This document shows, in pieces, positions 52,080 through 61,500 of a DNA stretch of 64,000 nt (its first letter is position 1; the number at the start of each line of letters is the position of its first letter). Both the position numbers and the translations under genes were made by a program. The notes below the pieces were generated by a model. That model was not told where the DNA came from. It searched no databases and was given only the letters and a program-made list of their open reading frames with translations. Origin of the DNA: Bradyrhizobium erythrophlei (GTDB taxonomy: Bacteria > Pseudomonadota > Alphaproteobacteria > Rhizobiales > Xanthobacteraceae); NCBI RefSeq assembly GCF_900129425.1, contig NZ_LT670817.1, positions 5,580,001-5,644,000 on the forward strand, in the 5' to 3' direction.

Positions 52080-52758
52080 ACCCTCGCAATGCGCTTTCCG
52101 GCGCTGCCGGCTTCGGCCCTCGCTTGGCGGGTTTGAGCGCGCGCCCGGTCGCGCGCTCGATGCCGGCGAGAAAGCGATCGTTGCCGAGCGGCCGTCCGAT
52201 GCTCTCGGCGGCGCGCAGGCGCTCGAACAGATCCGCTTCCGGCTCACTGGCCAAGAGATCGGCGAAGCGGGGGAAGCGATCCCGGACCGGCCGCAGCGCG
52301 GTGACGCCGTCGGCCTTGCCGCGCAAATGGGCTGATGTGCTCGACCAGCGCCAATCCTGCGCCCGCGCCACCAGCCGCGCCCGCACCGGATTGAGCGAGA
52401 CGTAGCGCAGCGCCGCGGCGAGATGCTCCTCGTCCATGGCGACGGCGCCGAACCGGCCCTGCCAGAAATGACCGCTGCGTTTGCGGCGCGCCTGGATCAC
52501 GCCCGCATAGCGGCGATGCACCCGCGCCAGCGCGGAGCGCAGCCCGTCGGGATCGGACGGCACCAGGATCAGGTGCACGTGGTTCGGCATCAGGCACCAG
52601 GCCCACACCTCGACCCCGGCGGCGCGGCAGTTTTCGGCCAGCAGATCGCGATAAAGCGCATAGTCGTCCTCGCCGAAGAAGGTCCGCGCGCGGCCATTGC
52701 CACGCTGGGTGACATGGTGCGGATGACCGCGGATGACGACACGGGCGAGGCGACCCAT
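52078..52758 (-). CDS. REP-associated tyrosine transposase (RAYT, Y1/HUH family)
   Basis: 226 residues. The HUH motif is PNHVHLILVPSDPDG (H-x-H) and the nucleophile tyrosine lies in ALRYVSLNPVRARLV. The N-terminus MGRLARVVIRGHPHHVTQRG and GHFWQGRFGAVAMDEEHL are standard for RAYTs, single-copy domesticated relatives of IS200/IS605 that spread REP palindromes. C-terminal basic extension (RALKPAKRGPKPAAPESALR). Frame intact, so possibly active. Confidence 0.9.
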   Translation of the reverse strand: MGRLARVVIRGHPHHVTQRGNGRARTFFGEDDYALYRDLLAENCRAAGVEVWAWCLMPNHVHLILVPSDPDGLRSALARVHRRYAGVIQARRKRSGHFWQGRFGAVAMDEEHLAAALRYVSLNPVRARLVARAQDWRWSSTSAHLRGKADGVTALRPVRDRFPRFADLLASEPEADLFERLRAAESIGRPLGNDRFLAGIERATGRALKPAKRGPKPAAPESALRG

Positions 52759-52790
52759 ACCGCATCATGCCCACGAAGGCGCGGCGGGTC

Positions 52791-52815
52791 AATTAAGTGC
52801 ACTGTCACCGTAATT
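52791..52815 (-). repeat. REP sequence, copy 3 (inverted; 5' side of the RAYT gene)
   Basis: Exact reverse complement of copy 2, beginning about 33 bp upstream of the RAYT ATG. A short doubled GTAATTTATC follows. Confidence 0.85.
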
Positions 52816-52889
52816 TATCCGTAATTTATCTTGGATGGCTATTCGTTAGGCCCTCACCTTCATACGATTAAACGAACCCAGAATCGTTT

Positions 52890-53683
52890 ATTTATCCGAG
52901 CGATCTGACCGACGACGAATGGAGACTGGTCGAACCGCTGATCCCGCCGGGCAAGACTGGCGGTGGCAAGCGCACGGTGATCATGCGGGAGGTGGTGAAC
53001 GGCCTCATGTACATTCTCTCGACCGGCTGTCAGTGGCGCGCGATCCCGAAGGACCTGCCGCCGAAAAGCTCGGTCCACGACTACTTCGACCTGTGGACCT
53101 ATGACGGCACATTGGAACGAATCCACGATGCGCTCTATCAGCAGTGTCGAGAACAAGCCCAGCGGAAAGCCAGTCCGACTGCCGCCATCATCGATAGCCA
53201 GAGCGTGAAAAGCGCGGAAAAAGGGGGGCGTTCATTGATCCGCACGGCTACGATGCGGGCAAGAAGATCAAGGGCAAGAAGCGGCACATTCTTGTCGACA
53301 CAGTAGGTTTCCTGCTCCACGCCGTCGTTCATCCGGCCGACATCCAGGATCGCGATGGCGGCGCTCTCGTCATGACGACATTGTTCGGGATGTTTCCGTT
53401 TTTGAAGAAGCTGTTCGTCGATAGCGGATATAAAGGACCGAAATTTGCCAATGCGCTTGCGAAACTTCGACCGCATATCGAGATCGAAATCGTCAAACGT
53501 TCCGATCAGGTCAGCAGCTTCGTGGTGTTGCCCAAACGCTGGATCGTCGAGCGCACCATTGCGTGGCTCAACCGCTGCCGCCGCCTGGCCAAGGATTGGG
53601 AGTGCCTCAACCGAAAGGCGTTGGCGTTCTTGCGACTCGCCTCAATCCGCTTCATGCTCAGAAAACTCTGCAATCCGGCCTGA
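52890..53683 (+). pseudogene. IS5-family transposase, decayed or frameshift-read
   Basis: Two frames join one DDE transposase. Frame one (from about 52890, no ATG; normally MIYPSDLTDDEW) runs to 53306 with WRLVEPLIPPGKTGGGK and IIDSQSVKSAEKGG (catalytic D). The rest is in the -1 frame: IDPHGYDAGKKIKGKKRHIL, LFVDSGYKG (second D), and ERTIAWLNRCRRLAKDWE (E). The switch coincides with A5G6 at 53218-53228; a -1 slip there restores the protein. The missing ATG suggests decay, while IS427-type relatives use programmed shifts. Confidence 0.78.
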
Positions 53684-53697
53684 AGTCTCCGGACAGA

Positions 53698-53875
53698 CAC
53701 TCAGCAGTTCGATGCGAGCAAGCTCATTCGCGTCGTCGTGAAGCATGCATTACCGACCAACCCGCAAGCTGTTGTCGAGCAGGTGGAGATTCTTCGCCGA
53801 CCCGGCCAACAGATCGCCATCGAGCTGCATCTGTCACCGGCAACGGTCAGCCGCATCCTGCGGCGGCTCGGAATT
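53698..53875 (+). pseudogene. Remnant of an IS481-like transposase (HTH part)
   Basis: A single frame reads QQFDASKLIRVVVKHALPTN, then a helix-turn-helix stretch GQQIAIELHLSPATVSRILR (RLG follows) matching the N-terminal HTH of IS481-family transposases. It is broken immediately afterwards by REP-like repeats at 53871-53907, so the rest is lost. Confidence 0.55.
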
Positions 53876-53883
53876 ACGGTGGG

Positions 53884-53907
53884 AATTACGGTGACAGTGC
53901 ACTTAAT
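53884..53907 (+). repeat. REP sequence, copy 4
   Basis: Matches the REP over 24 of 25 bases. A partial direct copy (GAATTACGGT) precedes it. With copy 5, in inverted orientation 28 nt on, it forms a REP doublet. Confidence 0.8.
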
Positions 53908-53935
53908 CTGAGAACTCGCGCGTCAAGTTGGAGCC

Positions 53936-53960
53936 AATTAAGTGCACTGTCACCGTAATT
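53936..53960 (-). repeat. REP sequence, copy 5 (inverted)
   Basis: Full 25-bp REP, inverted relative to copy 4. It abuts the duplicated tail of the peptidoglycan-binding gene at 53961. Confidence 0.85.
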
Positions 53961-54052
53961 GGGGTGGTGCTCACCATCACCGCAGTGGTGGGGTTCGCGG
54001 TCCAGGTGGCCTGATCGGCGGCATGATGGGCGGACTGTTCGGACGGCGGTAA
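53961..54052 (+). pseudogene. Duplicated 3' fragment of the peptidoglycan-binding gene
   Basis: The last 30 codons of the gene at 51334-51849 (GGAHHHRSGGVRGPGGLIGG...) reappear in frame to a stop at 54052. No start or upstream part. The surrounding downstream 150 bp is duplicated too. Confidence 0.85.
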
Positions 54053-54176
54053 CCCGACAAATTGTACGGGGCGTCCAATTACGGAATTGCAGTGACGGTG
54101 CATTTGATTTTGCCCGCTCGCCATCCAGTTCAATCCGTGCTTCTTCGATAGCGAGCCCCACGCACGTCTCGACTGA

Positions 54177-54770
54177 TTTGCCCGTCAGGCTGTTTTGCAA
54201 CCGTGGTGTCAATCCGTGCCTGAAAAAATATTCTGTTTTTCCGAAATCCCAAATCACCCTATATTGACCCCGTCCTGCTCCGAGAGAGGGGCGTTGGCCA
54301 TCGTCACGAACGTTGGGGCGGGATGCGGTGGACGCGGCAGCGTTAGGCATGCACGTGATGGCAGGGCGGGTGCATTTATGCATCTGTGAGCAATCAACGG
54401 CGTGCTGACGAACGGCGCTGATGCGGACAGTGAAGTCGTGTGGTCCTGACGCCTCGACGCCGGCGTCAAGTCTTGCGGAGGTGTGTTGAGCCCGACCGGG
54501 CGCACGCGCCATCTTCCGCAGGGCGACGGTGACAAGAAAGCCGATCACCGGGGAGAGCGCGAAATAAGCTGTTAAAACCATTGCGTGCGGGAATGCCGGG
54601 TGATTCCGGTGGCTCGCTGTGAATACTCGTGTGCATACTTGCTACCAATATGCGCACACGAGGCTGCGGGTGCATCGGGCATCCGGCATTCCCCACGCCC
54701 TCGAATCCGGGGGCGGCTATTCCTGCAAAAGCTCGGGCGCATTGGCGCCGCGGCATGGCAAAGCTGTGCC
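54177..54770. repeat. Dispersed long repeat, copy B (non-coding)
   Basis: About 590 bp matching copy A at 13105-13590: TGATTTGCCCGTCAGGCTG start, GAAAAAATATTCTG, GGTGACAAGAAAGCCGATCA, GGTGGCTCGCTGTGAATACT and CGGCATTCCCCACGCCCTC. It has two insertions relative to copy A (around 54340-54420 and 54475-54520). The minus-strand frames (LSPVIGFLVTVALRKM) are spurious. Nothing else is recognisable up to the DUF2147 gene. Confidence 0.82.
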
Positions 54771-54829
54771 GGCAGGAAACGCAGCTATATGAGTTAAAGC
54801 CAATGCGCGCGCGAAACGCTCTCGGCGCA

Positions 54830-55432
54830 TCACCTCAAAGGTTGCACCGGCACGTTCTTCTTTGCGGCCGCCGCCGGCTTGACCACCCCGACCGCCGGCT
54901 TGAGCGCCGCGGCCTGTGCCGGCAGATATTTCGCCACTACACCGGGATCGAGCGAGGCCACCGCCGTATCCGGCAGCCGGGACCAGATCTCGTCCTTTCC
55001 GAACAGGGAAATTCCGATGTAGCCGCGCATCGTGAGCGACTGGCCGTCAGGGCTCAGCGTCATCTTGGCATGGTAGATCTTGCCGTCACGGGGATCGAGA
55101 ACGTTGCCGTCCTCATATTTCAGCCCCTCGCGCCTCATGTCCCGGATAAAGGAAATTCCGAGCACCGGCGCGTTCTTGCGGTCGTCGGTGCATTTCGAAC
55201 AGATATCGATCACATTGGGATCTTCGCCGGGCAGCAGAAACGTCTTGGCGATGACGCCTTCGTAGATGCCGTCGTGATCGACCACGAGAACCCACACCAC
55301 CGGTCTGCCGTCCTCGGTCTTCTGCCACAGGCCCGCGGCCGAGAGATCAGCTGCCTGTCCCGGAAGCACGGAGGCGACCGACATGACGAGGCCGGTCATG
55401 ATCGGCAGAACCAGTCGAAGAGCAATCTGCAT
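54830..55432 (-). CDS. DUF2147 exported protein
   Basis: 200 residues from ATG 55432 (MQIALRLVLPIMTGLVMSVA), cleavage near GQA-ADL. The DUF2147 domain starts AAGLWQKTEDGRPVVWVLVV and includes GEDPNVIDICSKCTDD with a CxxC pair and ILDPRDGKIYHAKM-like NVLDPRDGKIYHAKMTLSPD. The C-terminal tail is Ala/Lys/Pro-rich. Periplasmic; no function established for the family. Confidence 0.85.
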   Translation of the reverse strand: MQIALRLVLPIMTGLVMSVASVLPGQAADLSAAGLWQKTEDGRPVVWVLVVDHDGIYEGVIAKTFLLPGEDPNVIDICSKCTDDRKNAPVLGISFIRDMRREGLKYEDGNVLDPRDGKIYHAKMTLSPDGQSLTMRGYIGISLFGKDEIWSRLPDTAVASLDPGVVAKYLPAQAAALKPAVGVVKPAAAAKKNVPVQPLR

Positions 55433-55653
55433 CGTCGTCACCTGACCAATCCGTCATCGCAATGGGCCGCAGAGTAACGCGTATTTCACAGAAGTGGATA
55501 TCCATTTTGCGACCGGAATGCGCGCAAAGTTTGAACGTAAAGCGTTTTCTTGCGACAAAGCAGACTCCGCCTTGCCGGGAAAAATGCCCGGCCTGGCTGA
55601 TCGTTCCAGCGCCGCCTCACGACATCGACTGCTTTCGGAGGCGGTCGGTCAGG

Positions 55654-56682
55654 TCAATTGACCCCGAGCTTCTTCTGCAGGCTCGAGGACGACGTCGTGT
55701 ACTGGAACACCAGCCGCTTGTCCGGATAGACATAACGATGCGCCTTCTGCGCCATCAAGGCGCCTTCGTGGAAGCCGCACAGGATGAGCTTCAGCTTGCC
55801 GGGATAGGTGTTGATATCGCCGATGGCGAAAATGCCGGGCACGCTGGTTTCGAACGCCGAGGTCTCGACCGGCACCAGGTTGTTCTCCAGCGCAATGCCC
55901 CAGTTCGCGACCGGTCCCAGTTTCATGGTCAGGCCGAAGAACGGCAGCATGGTGTCGCACGCGACCTTCGAGATGGCATTGTCATTGCCTTTGACCGTGG
56001 CGCCGGAGAGCATGCCGCCCTCGCCTTCAAGTCCCGTGACCTGACCGATCTTCAGATCCAGCTTCCCGGAAGCCACCAGCCCGCGCATCTGTTCGACGCT
56101 GTGAGGTGCCGCGCGGAAATCGTCGCGCCGGTGCAGCAAGGTCACGCGCCTGGCGATCGGGTGCAGGTTGAGCGTCCAGTCCAGCGCCGAGTCGCCGCCT
56201 CCGACGATCAGCAGATCCTTGTCGCGGAACTGCTCCATCTTGCGCACGGAGTAAAATACCGAGGAGCCTTCATAGGCCTCGATACCGGGCACCGGCGGAC
56301 GTTTCGGCTGGAACGAGCCGCCGCCGGCGGAAATCACGACCACCTTGCACTCGAATACCTGGCCGGCATCGGTCGTGACCCGAAAGCCGGGATCTCCGAT
56401 CTTCTCGATCGATTCCACCATTTCGTTGAGATGGAAGGTCGGATTGAACGGCTTGATCTGCTCCATCAGCGCCTCGGTGAGGCCGTGGCCGGTGACGAAC
56501 GGGATGCCTGGAATGTCGTAGATCGGCTTTTCCGGATAGAGCTCGGCGCACTGGCCGCCGATCTTGTCGAGAATATCGACAAGATGCGCCTTCATATCGA
56601 GCAGACCCAGTTCGAAAACGGCAAACAGTCCGCAGGGACCCGCGCCAATAATCAGCACATCGGTTTTGATCGCTTCGCTCAT
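55654..56682 (-). CDS. Ferredoxin--NADP+ reductase (thioredoxin reductase-like type)
   Basis: 342 residues. FAD motif VLIIGAGPCGLFAVFELGLL (about 9-28) and NADPH motif LLIVGGGDSALDWTLNL, then LLHRRDDFRAAP. The thioredoxin-reductase active-site CxxC is absent, as in this FNR type (known from Rhodopseudomonas palustris and Bacillus YumC). The C-terminal SVPGIFAIGDINTYPGKLKL and TTSSSSLQKKLGV are standard. It should move electrons between NADPH and ferredoxin; a ferredoxin gene lies 0.7 kb away. Confidence 0.93.
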   Translation of the reverse strand: MSEAIKTDVLIIGAGPCGLFAVFELGLLDMKAHLVDILDKIGGQCAELYPEKPIYDIPGIPFVTGHGLTEALMEQIKPFNPTFHLNEMVESIEKIGDPGFRVTTDAGQVFECKVVVISAGGGSFQPKRPPVPGIEAYEGSSVFYSVRKMEQFRDKDLLIVGGGDSALDWTLNLHPIARRVTLLHRRDDFRAAPHSVEQMRGLVASGKLDLKIGQVTGLEGEGGMLSGATVKGNDNAISKVACDTMLPFFGLTMKLGPVANWGIALENNLVPVETSAFETSVPGIFAIGDINTYPGKLKLILCGFHEGALMAQKAHRYVYPDKRLVFQYTTSSSSLQKKLGVN

Positions 56683-56845
56683 GTCAGTTGTTTTCCATTG
56701 AACCCGGCCGGCACTTTTGGCTGCGTCTGTCTAGCCAACACAGCCGGATGAGGAAAGCCATAAATATGGCGTCGGGCTCCCCGGCAACCCCTTGCCGGAG
56801 TTGGATAACTGGGCTGTAACGGCATGAAAATCCGGAGATCAGACT

Positions 56846-57301
56846 GTGAACGCCCCTGTACGCCCCGCGGCCACGCCGCGCCTGGAAGATTTTCCCTACC
56901 GGCTGACCGACAATGTGCGCTTTGCCGATCTCGACCCCAATCAGCACGTCAACAACGCGGTTTATGCGACCTATTTCGAAACCGGCCGCGTCACGCTGAT
57001 GAAGGACCGCAGCTACGGACTGATGCCTCCGGGCCTGGCCTGGATCATGGTGCGGCTCGACATCCATTTCCGCGCCGAACTGCGCTGGCCGGGCACGATC
57101 GAGATGGGGCTCGGCGTATCCAAGTTCGGCCGAACCTCCGTCACCTTCGATCAGGTGGTGTTTTCGGAAGGAAAGTGCGTCGCGTCGGCGCAATCGGTGA
57201 CGGTGCTGATCGACGAGACCATGCGCAAACCGACACCACTGACCGAGGAGATCATCGCGAATTTTCAGCGCTGGTTGCGGCGCGGGGCGGACGGCGCGTA
57301 A
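56846..57301 (+). CDS. Acyl-CoA thioesterase (4HBT hotdog fold)
   Basis: 151 residues from GTG 56846 after CCGGAG. The hotdog motif is VRFADLDPNQHVNNAVYATY, with the catalytic Asp (DLDPNQH) of the YbgC/4-hydroxybenzoyl-CoA thioesterase group, and DIHFRAELRWPGTIEM. Soluble. It is on the opposite strand between the ferredoxin reductase and ferredoxin genes. Substrate unknown. Confidence 0.85.
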   Translation: MNAPVRPAATPRLEDFPYRLTDNVRFADLDPNQHVNNAVYATYFETGRVTLMKDRSYGLMPPGLAWIMVRLDIHFRAELRWPGTIEMGLGVSKFGRTSVTFDQVVFSEGKCVASAQSVTVLIDETMRKPTPLTEEIIANFQRWLRRGADGA

Positions 57302-57369
57302 CGGACGGGGTGCCCGAAGGTCATGCCCGACGAGAAAAGGCGTCTGATTCAGCGAAGCCGGATAAGGCT

Positions 57370-57690
57370 CTAAGCCTGCCGCTCCGGCGTCGCCACCACC
57401 AGTCCGTCAAGCTCGTCGCTCACCTTGATCTGGCACGACAGCCGCGAATTCGGCCGCACGTCAAATCCGAAATCCAGCATGTCCTCTTCCATCGGGGTGG
57501 GAGCGCCGACCTTCTCGCGCCAGGCCTCATCGACATAGACGTGGCAGGTCGCACAGGCACATGCGCCGCCGCATTCGGCTTCGATGCCCGGAATGGCGTT
57601 GCGGATCGCCGCTTCCATCACGGTCGCGCCGTTTTCGACGTCAATAGTGCGGGTTTCGCCGCTATGGTCGACAAAGTGTATTTTGGCCAT
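57370..57690 (-). CDS. [2Fe-2S] ferredoxin, adrenodoxin type
   Basis: 106 residues. Cluster ligands are Cys40, Cys46, Cys49 (ECGGACACATCHVYVDEAW) and Cys86 (SRLSCQIKVSDEL). The start MAKIHFVDHSGETRTIDVEN is typical. Such ferredoxins donate electrons to cytochromes P450 or oxygenases or serve Fe-S assembly. The nearby ferredoxin reductase on the same strand is a likely partner. Confidence 0.93.
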   Translation of the reverse strand: MAKIHFVDHSGETRTIDVENGATVMEAAIRNAIPGIEAECGGACACATCHVYVDEAWREKVGAPTPMEEDMLDFGFDVRPNSRLSCQIKVSDELDGLVVATPERQA

Positions 57691-57812
57691 GATTGCTCGT
57701 ACTTGGAAAAGAGAGGTCCGGGCAGTCCTATAACGGGTCGATCCGCTTGGCGCCAGCGGTCGGGACGAAAACCTGCGGCCCTGTCTTGCGGGACGGGATT
57801 TATGGTCGGGGA

Positions 57813-58160
57813 TCAGGACCGGCGCAGCATCGCATCGATGGCCGCGCGGGCCTGTGCAACGGCGTCATTGAGTTCGATCAGCGCCTGGCCCGGATCGTCG
57901 CCGTTCCGGATCGCGGCTTCCAGACAGTCGGCGGCATCGGCAACGCGAAATGCGCCGATCGCGCGCGCCGAACCTTTCAGCGTATGCGCCAGCGCGCCGG
58001 TGTCGGCGGACAAGGTGGCGAGGGCTCCGATCAGGCTGACCGACTGGGCCGAAAACATCGCCAGCACCTCGCGCTCGAGGCCGGCATCGCCCAGCGTCAT
58101 GCGCTGGAGATGGTCGATATCGATCGGCCCGTCATCGGGAGCGAGCGGCGGCGATGGCAT
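57813..58160 (-). CDS. Hpt-domain histidine phosphotransfer protein
   Basis: 115 residues from ATG 58160 (MPSPPLAPDDGPIDIDHLQR); GTG 58190 is possible. The phospho-accepting His is in ALAHTLKGSARAIGAFRVAD, the family signature. One helical-bundle domain, no kinase. It relays phosphate between hybrid kinases and response regulators. No such partner adjoins it. Confidence 0.85.
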   Translation of the reverse strand: MPSPPLAPDDGPIDIDHLQRMTLGDAGLEREVLAMFSAQSVSLIGALATLSADTGALAHTLKGSARAIGAFRVADAADCLEAAIRNGDDPGQALIELNDAVAQARAAIDAMLRRS

Positions 58161-58574
58161 CCAGTCAATCCGTTCCAGGTAGGGTGGCACGACGGTAACC
58201 CTTCGGATCTCCCCGCCGCCGGTCCGGCAGCCGAGTTTTCGACAGCCAATCACGGAAATGGTTAACGGAACGTTTCGCGTACTCGCCGCAAGTTCGCCTT
58301 GTTTTAGGCGAAGAGTAGCCCCAATCCTCGCGCCCGGACGAGAATTTCGAGGGCCTGTAAGGCGTTACGGCGCCCTGCTGTTAACGATGATTAAGATTGT
58401 ATTAATCGCAGCCATTTCATTCGTATCGCCTAGCCAATAGGATGTTTGCGGATGTAGCGGACAAGCGTCGCGCTTTCGCACCGCGCAGGGCATGACACCG
58501 GGTTCGAGCTTGCAGGGGCGTTCAGGCAAGATTCTCCGGGACGCGAAAAAAGTAAACGAGGGGTCAGACTGAAC
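58161..58574. other. Divergent control region between hpt and the giant coiled-coil gene
   Basis: About 410 bp without a supported gene. A/T-rich stretch near 58380-58410 (GTTAACGATGATTAAGATTG) could hold a promoter for the gene at 58575, but no clear -35/-10 pair is seen. Confidence 0.4.
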
Positions 58575-61500
58575 ATGGCGAACACTCCCAAGAAGGTCAA
58601 AGACCCCACTGAAGTCGCGCTTTCTGCCATTCAGGAAGCCTTGAACATCAGCGACGACGTGCCGGTGGCTGACGACCCGCGCGATTCATTGCGCAGCGAT
58701 GTGACACCGCCGAACTCGTCATCGACATCGCCCTACGACGACGCCCCATTCGATACCCGGCCGAGTGTCGATCGGCCGATCTTCGAACCGATCGACGAGC
58801 CGCGCACGATCCGCCGCGCCGCCAATGACGACCGTGAAACCATCGGGCAGATTCTGCAGGCCATTCAGAAGGGCCGGCCCGCCCGCAACGTTTATACGCT
58901 TGCCACGCTGTTCGCCGGAGTCTGGATTCTCGGCGCTGCGCTATTGACCGTCAGCTTTCTGCCTTCATTGCAGGCGGCCATTGGTCAGGGCAGCGGCGGC
59001 ACCCTGGTGCTCGGCGGCCTGGCGGCTTTGTTCTTTGCCCCGGTGCTGCTGTTTTATTTTCTGGCGAGCCTTTCCTGGCGCGGCCAGGAATTGCGGATGA
59101 TCGCGCAGTCGATGGCGCAGGTTGCGATCCGCTTTTCGGAACCCGAGGGCGCGGCCAGCGATTCGATGGTGACGGTCGGTCAGGCGATCCGGCGCGAAGT
59201 CGCGGCCATGGGCGACGGTGTCGAGCGCGCCATCGCGCGCGCCGGCGAACTTGAAACCCTGGTTGCCAACGAGGTCTCGGCGCTCGAACGCGCCTACAGC
59301 GACAACGAGGTGCGAATCCGCGCCTTGCTGCAGGATATTGCCCATCAGCGCGACAACCTGGTCGGACAGGCCGAGCAGGTTCGCAGCGCCATCTCCGGCG
59401 TGCAAATCGACCTTCGCCACGATATCGCGCTGATCTCGGACGCGATTGCATCGCGTGTCGACGAGGTCGCCAAGAGCATCACCGGCGCGCTGGAAGAACG
59501 CGGCGCCCACATCACCAGTGCGCTCAGCAACGCCGGCGACAATATGATCCTCGCCCTCGGCGAGCGCGGCGGCGATCTGCTCGACCGTCTCGAGGAAGCC
59601 AGCGCGGAGACCACGCGCGCGGTGCTCGACGCCAGCGAGCGCCTCACCACCAGCCTCAATTTCAAGACCGGTCACGTCCATGACGAGTTCGTCGATCTGG
59701 CCGATCGCGTCCACGAGATGCTGAACGAGCGGATCGACCGCATCACCAGCGAATTCGAGCAACGCTCCTCCACCATCGTCGACGGCATCTCCGACCGCAC
59801 CGAACAGGTCCACGACTCGCTGAAGAATTCCAGCGACAGCCTGCTGCTGGAGCTCGAGCTGCGCAGCGGCGATCTGGTCAGCAAGATCGACGACGCCGGC
59901 AATCGCCTGGCGACCCAGATCCTCTCCAGCGGTGACAAGGCCAGCGATGCGCTTGATGTAACTGTGAACTCGCTGGTGGCGAAGGTCGTCAGCCAGACCG
60001 AAACCGCGCACGACTCGCTAAGCCTGCAAATGAGCGCCTTCGACGAACTGGTGAAGAACCAGGGAGGCGAGCTTGCGGAAAAATTCGCGCGCGACAGCGG
60101 CACGCTGGGTGCGCTTATTACCCGTCACATCTCGGAATTCGATCGCACCGTCAAAACCTTCGGCGGCGAGATCGTCGATCGCATGGGCCAGCGCACGCAG
60201 GACATTGCGGAAACCCTGAAGACCTACGTCGACACCTTCGATACCCGCCTGACCTCGAACGGCGGCGAGATCACCGCCTCGCTCGACCAGCGTCTGATGC
60301 AGTTCGAAACCACGCTTGGAAGCCGCGTGGCCGACCTCGATACCTCGCTCGACGGCAGGATCAAATCCTTCGACGAGTCGATCGACGGCCGCCTCAAATC
60401 GCTCGAACAGACCTTCGACACGCGGGCCGAATCGGTGAACGAATCCATCGACGGCCGCCTGAAATCGCTCGAACAGATTTTCGATACGCGGGCGCAGTCG
60501 GTCACCGAAACCATCGATAGTCGTCTCGGCACACTGTCGACGTCGCTGACCGATGGCGCCGCGCAGGCGATCCACTCGATCGACTCGCGCCTGACCCAAC
60601 TTACCTCGTCGCTGACCGACGGAACCGCCCAGGCGATCCAGTCGATCGACTCGCGGCTCACCCATCTCACCATGTCACTGGCATCAGGCTCGGCCCAGGC
60701 GGTCGACGCGATCGACCGGCGCATCACCGATGTGAGCGAAACCATCGACGGCCGCAGCGCGCACCTGGCCGATACCATCACGGCCCGGTTCCAGGAAATC
60801 CATCAGGGCATCGAGGCCCGGGTCGGGGCGGTTGCCACCGATATCGACACACGTGTCGCACAGTTCGAAGACCTGCTGGGTTCGCGCGTCGAAGCCGTGG
60901 CCGGCCGCATCGAGAGCAGCGGGCGCCAGGCCAGCGACGGTCTGATGGCACGTGCCGAGGAATTGTCCCTTGGGATCAAGTCCCATGTCGAGGACGCGGA
61001 ACGCTCGTTGACCAACCTTGTGGTCAACACCAGCGAGACCATCCAGACCGGCACGCGCGCCGCGCAACAGTCGCTGCTTTCGGTTTCTGCCGATGTCGGC
61101 GCGCAGCTGAAGCTTACCTCGGCGGAAGTCGAGCGCGCCCTCACCGCCGTCGGCACCGGCGCTGCGTGCTCTATCCTGACCAGCGCGCGCGATGCGCAAT
61201 CGACCCTGGTATCGGCCTCCAGCGATGCCGCGACCCAGATCAAGTCGCTGTCCGCCGACGTCGAGCGCACGCTCTCGGCTGCGGGTGCGGCAACCGCGGC
61301 CTCGATTCTCTCCGGCGCGCGCGAAGTCCAAACCACACTGGTCACCGCCTCCTCGGACGCCGCCAGCCACGTCAAGTCGCTGACCGCCGATGTCGAACGG
61401 TCGTTGTCGATCGCCGGGACCTCCACCGCCGATTCGATCGTTGCCAGCGCCCGCGAGGCCCAAAACACACTGCTCACCGCATCCACGGATGCCTCCGGCC

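Larger units (their letters stand above)
52055..52815 (-). mobile_element. RAYT element: REP-flanked Y1 transposase
   Basis: The transposase gene is enclosed by inverted copies of the same 25-bp REP (52055-52079 and 52791-52815), the arrangement expected of a REP-associated tyrosine transposase locus. It is not a standard IS200 with hairpins at ends beyond that. Confidence 0.75.
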
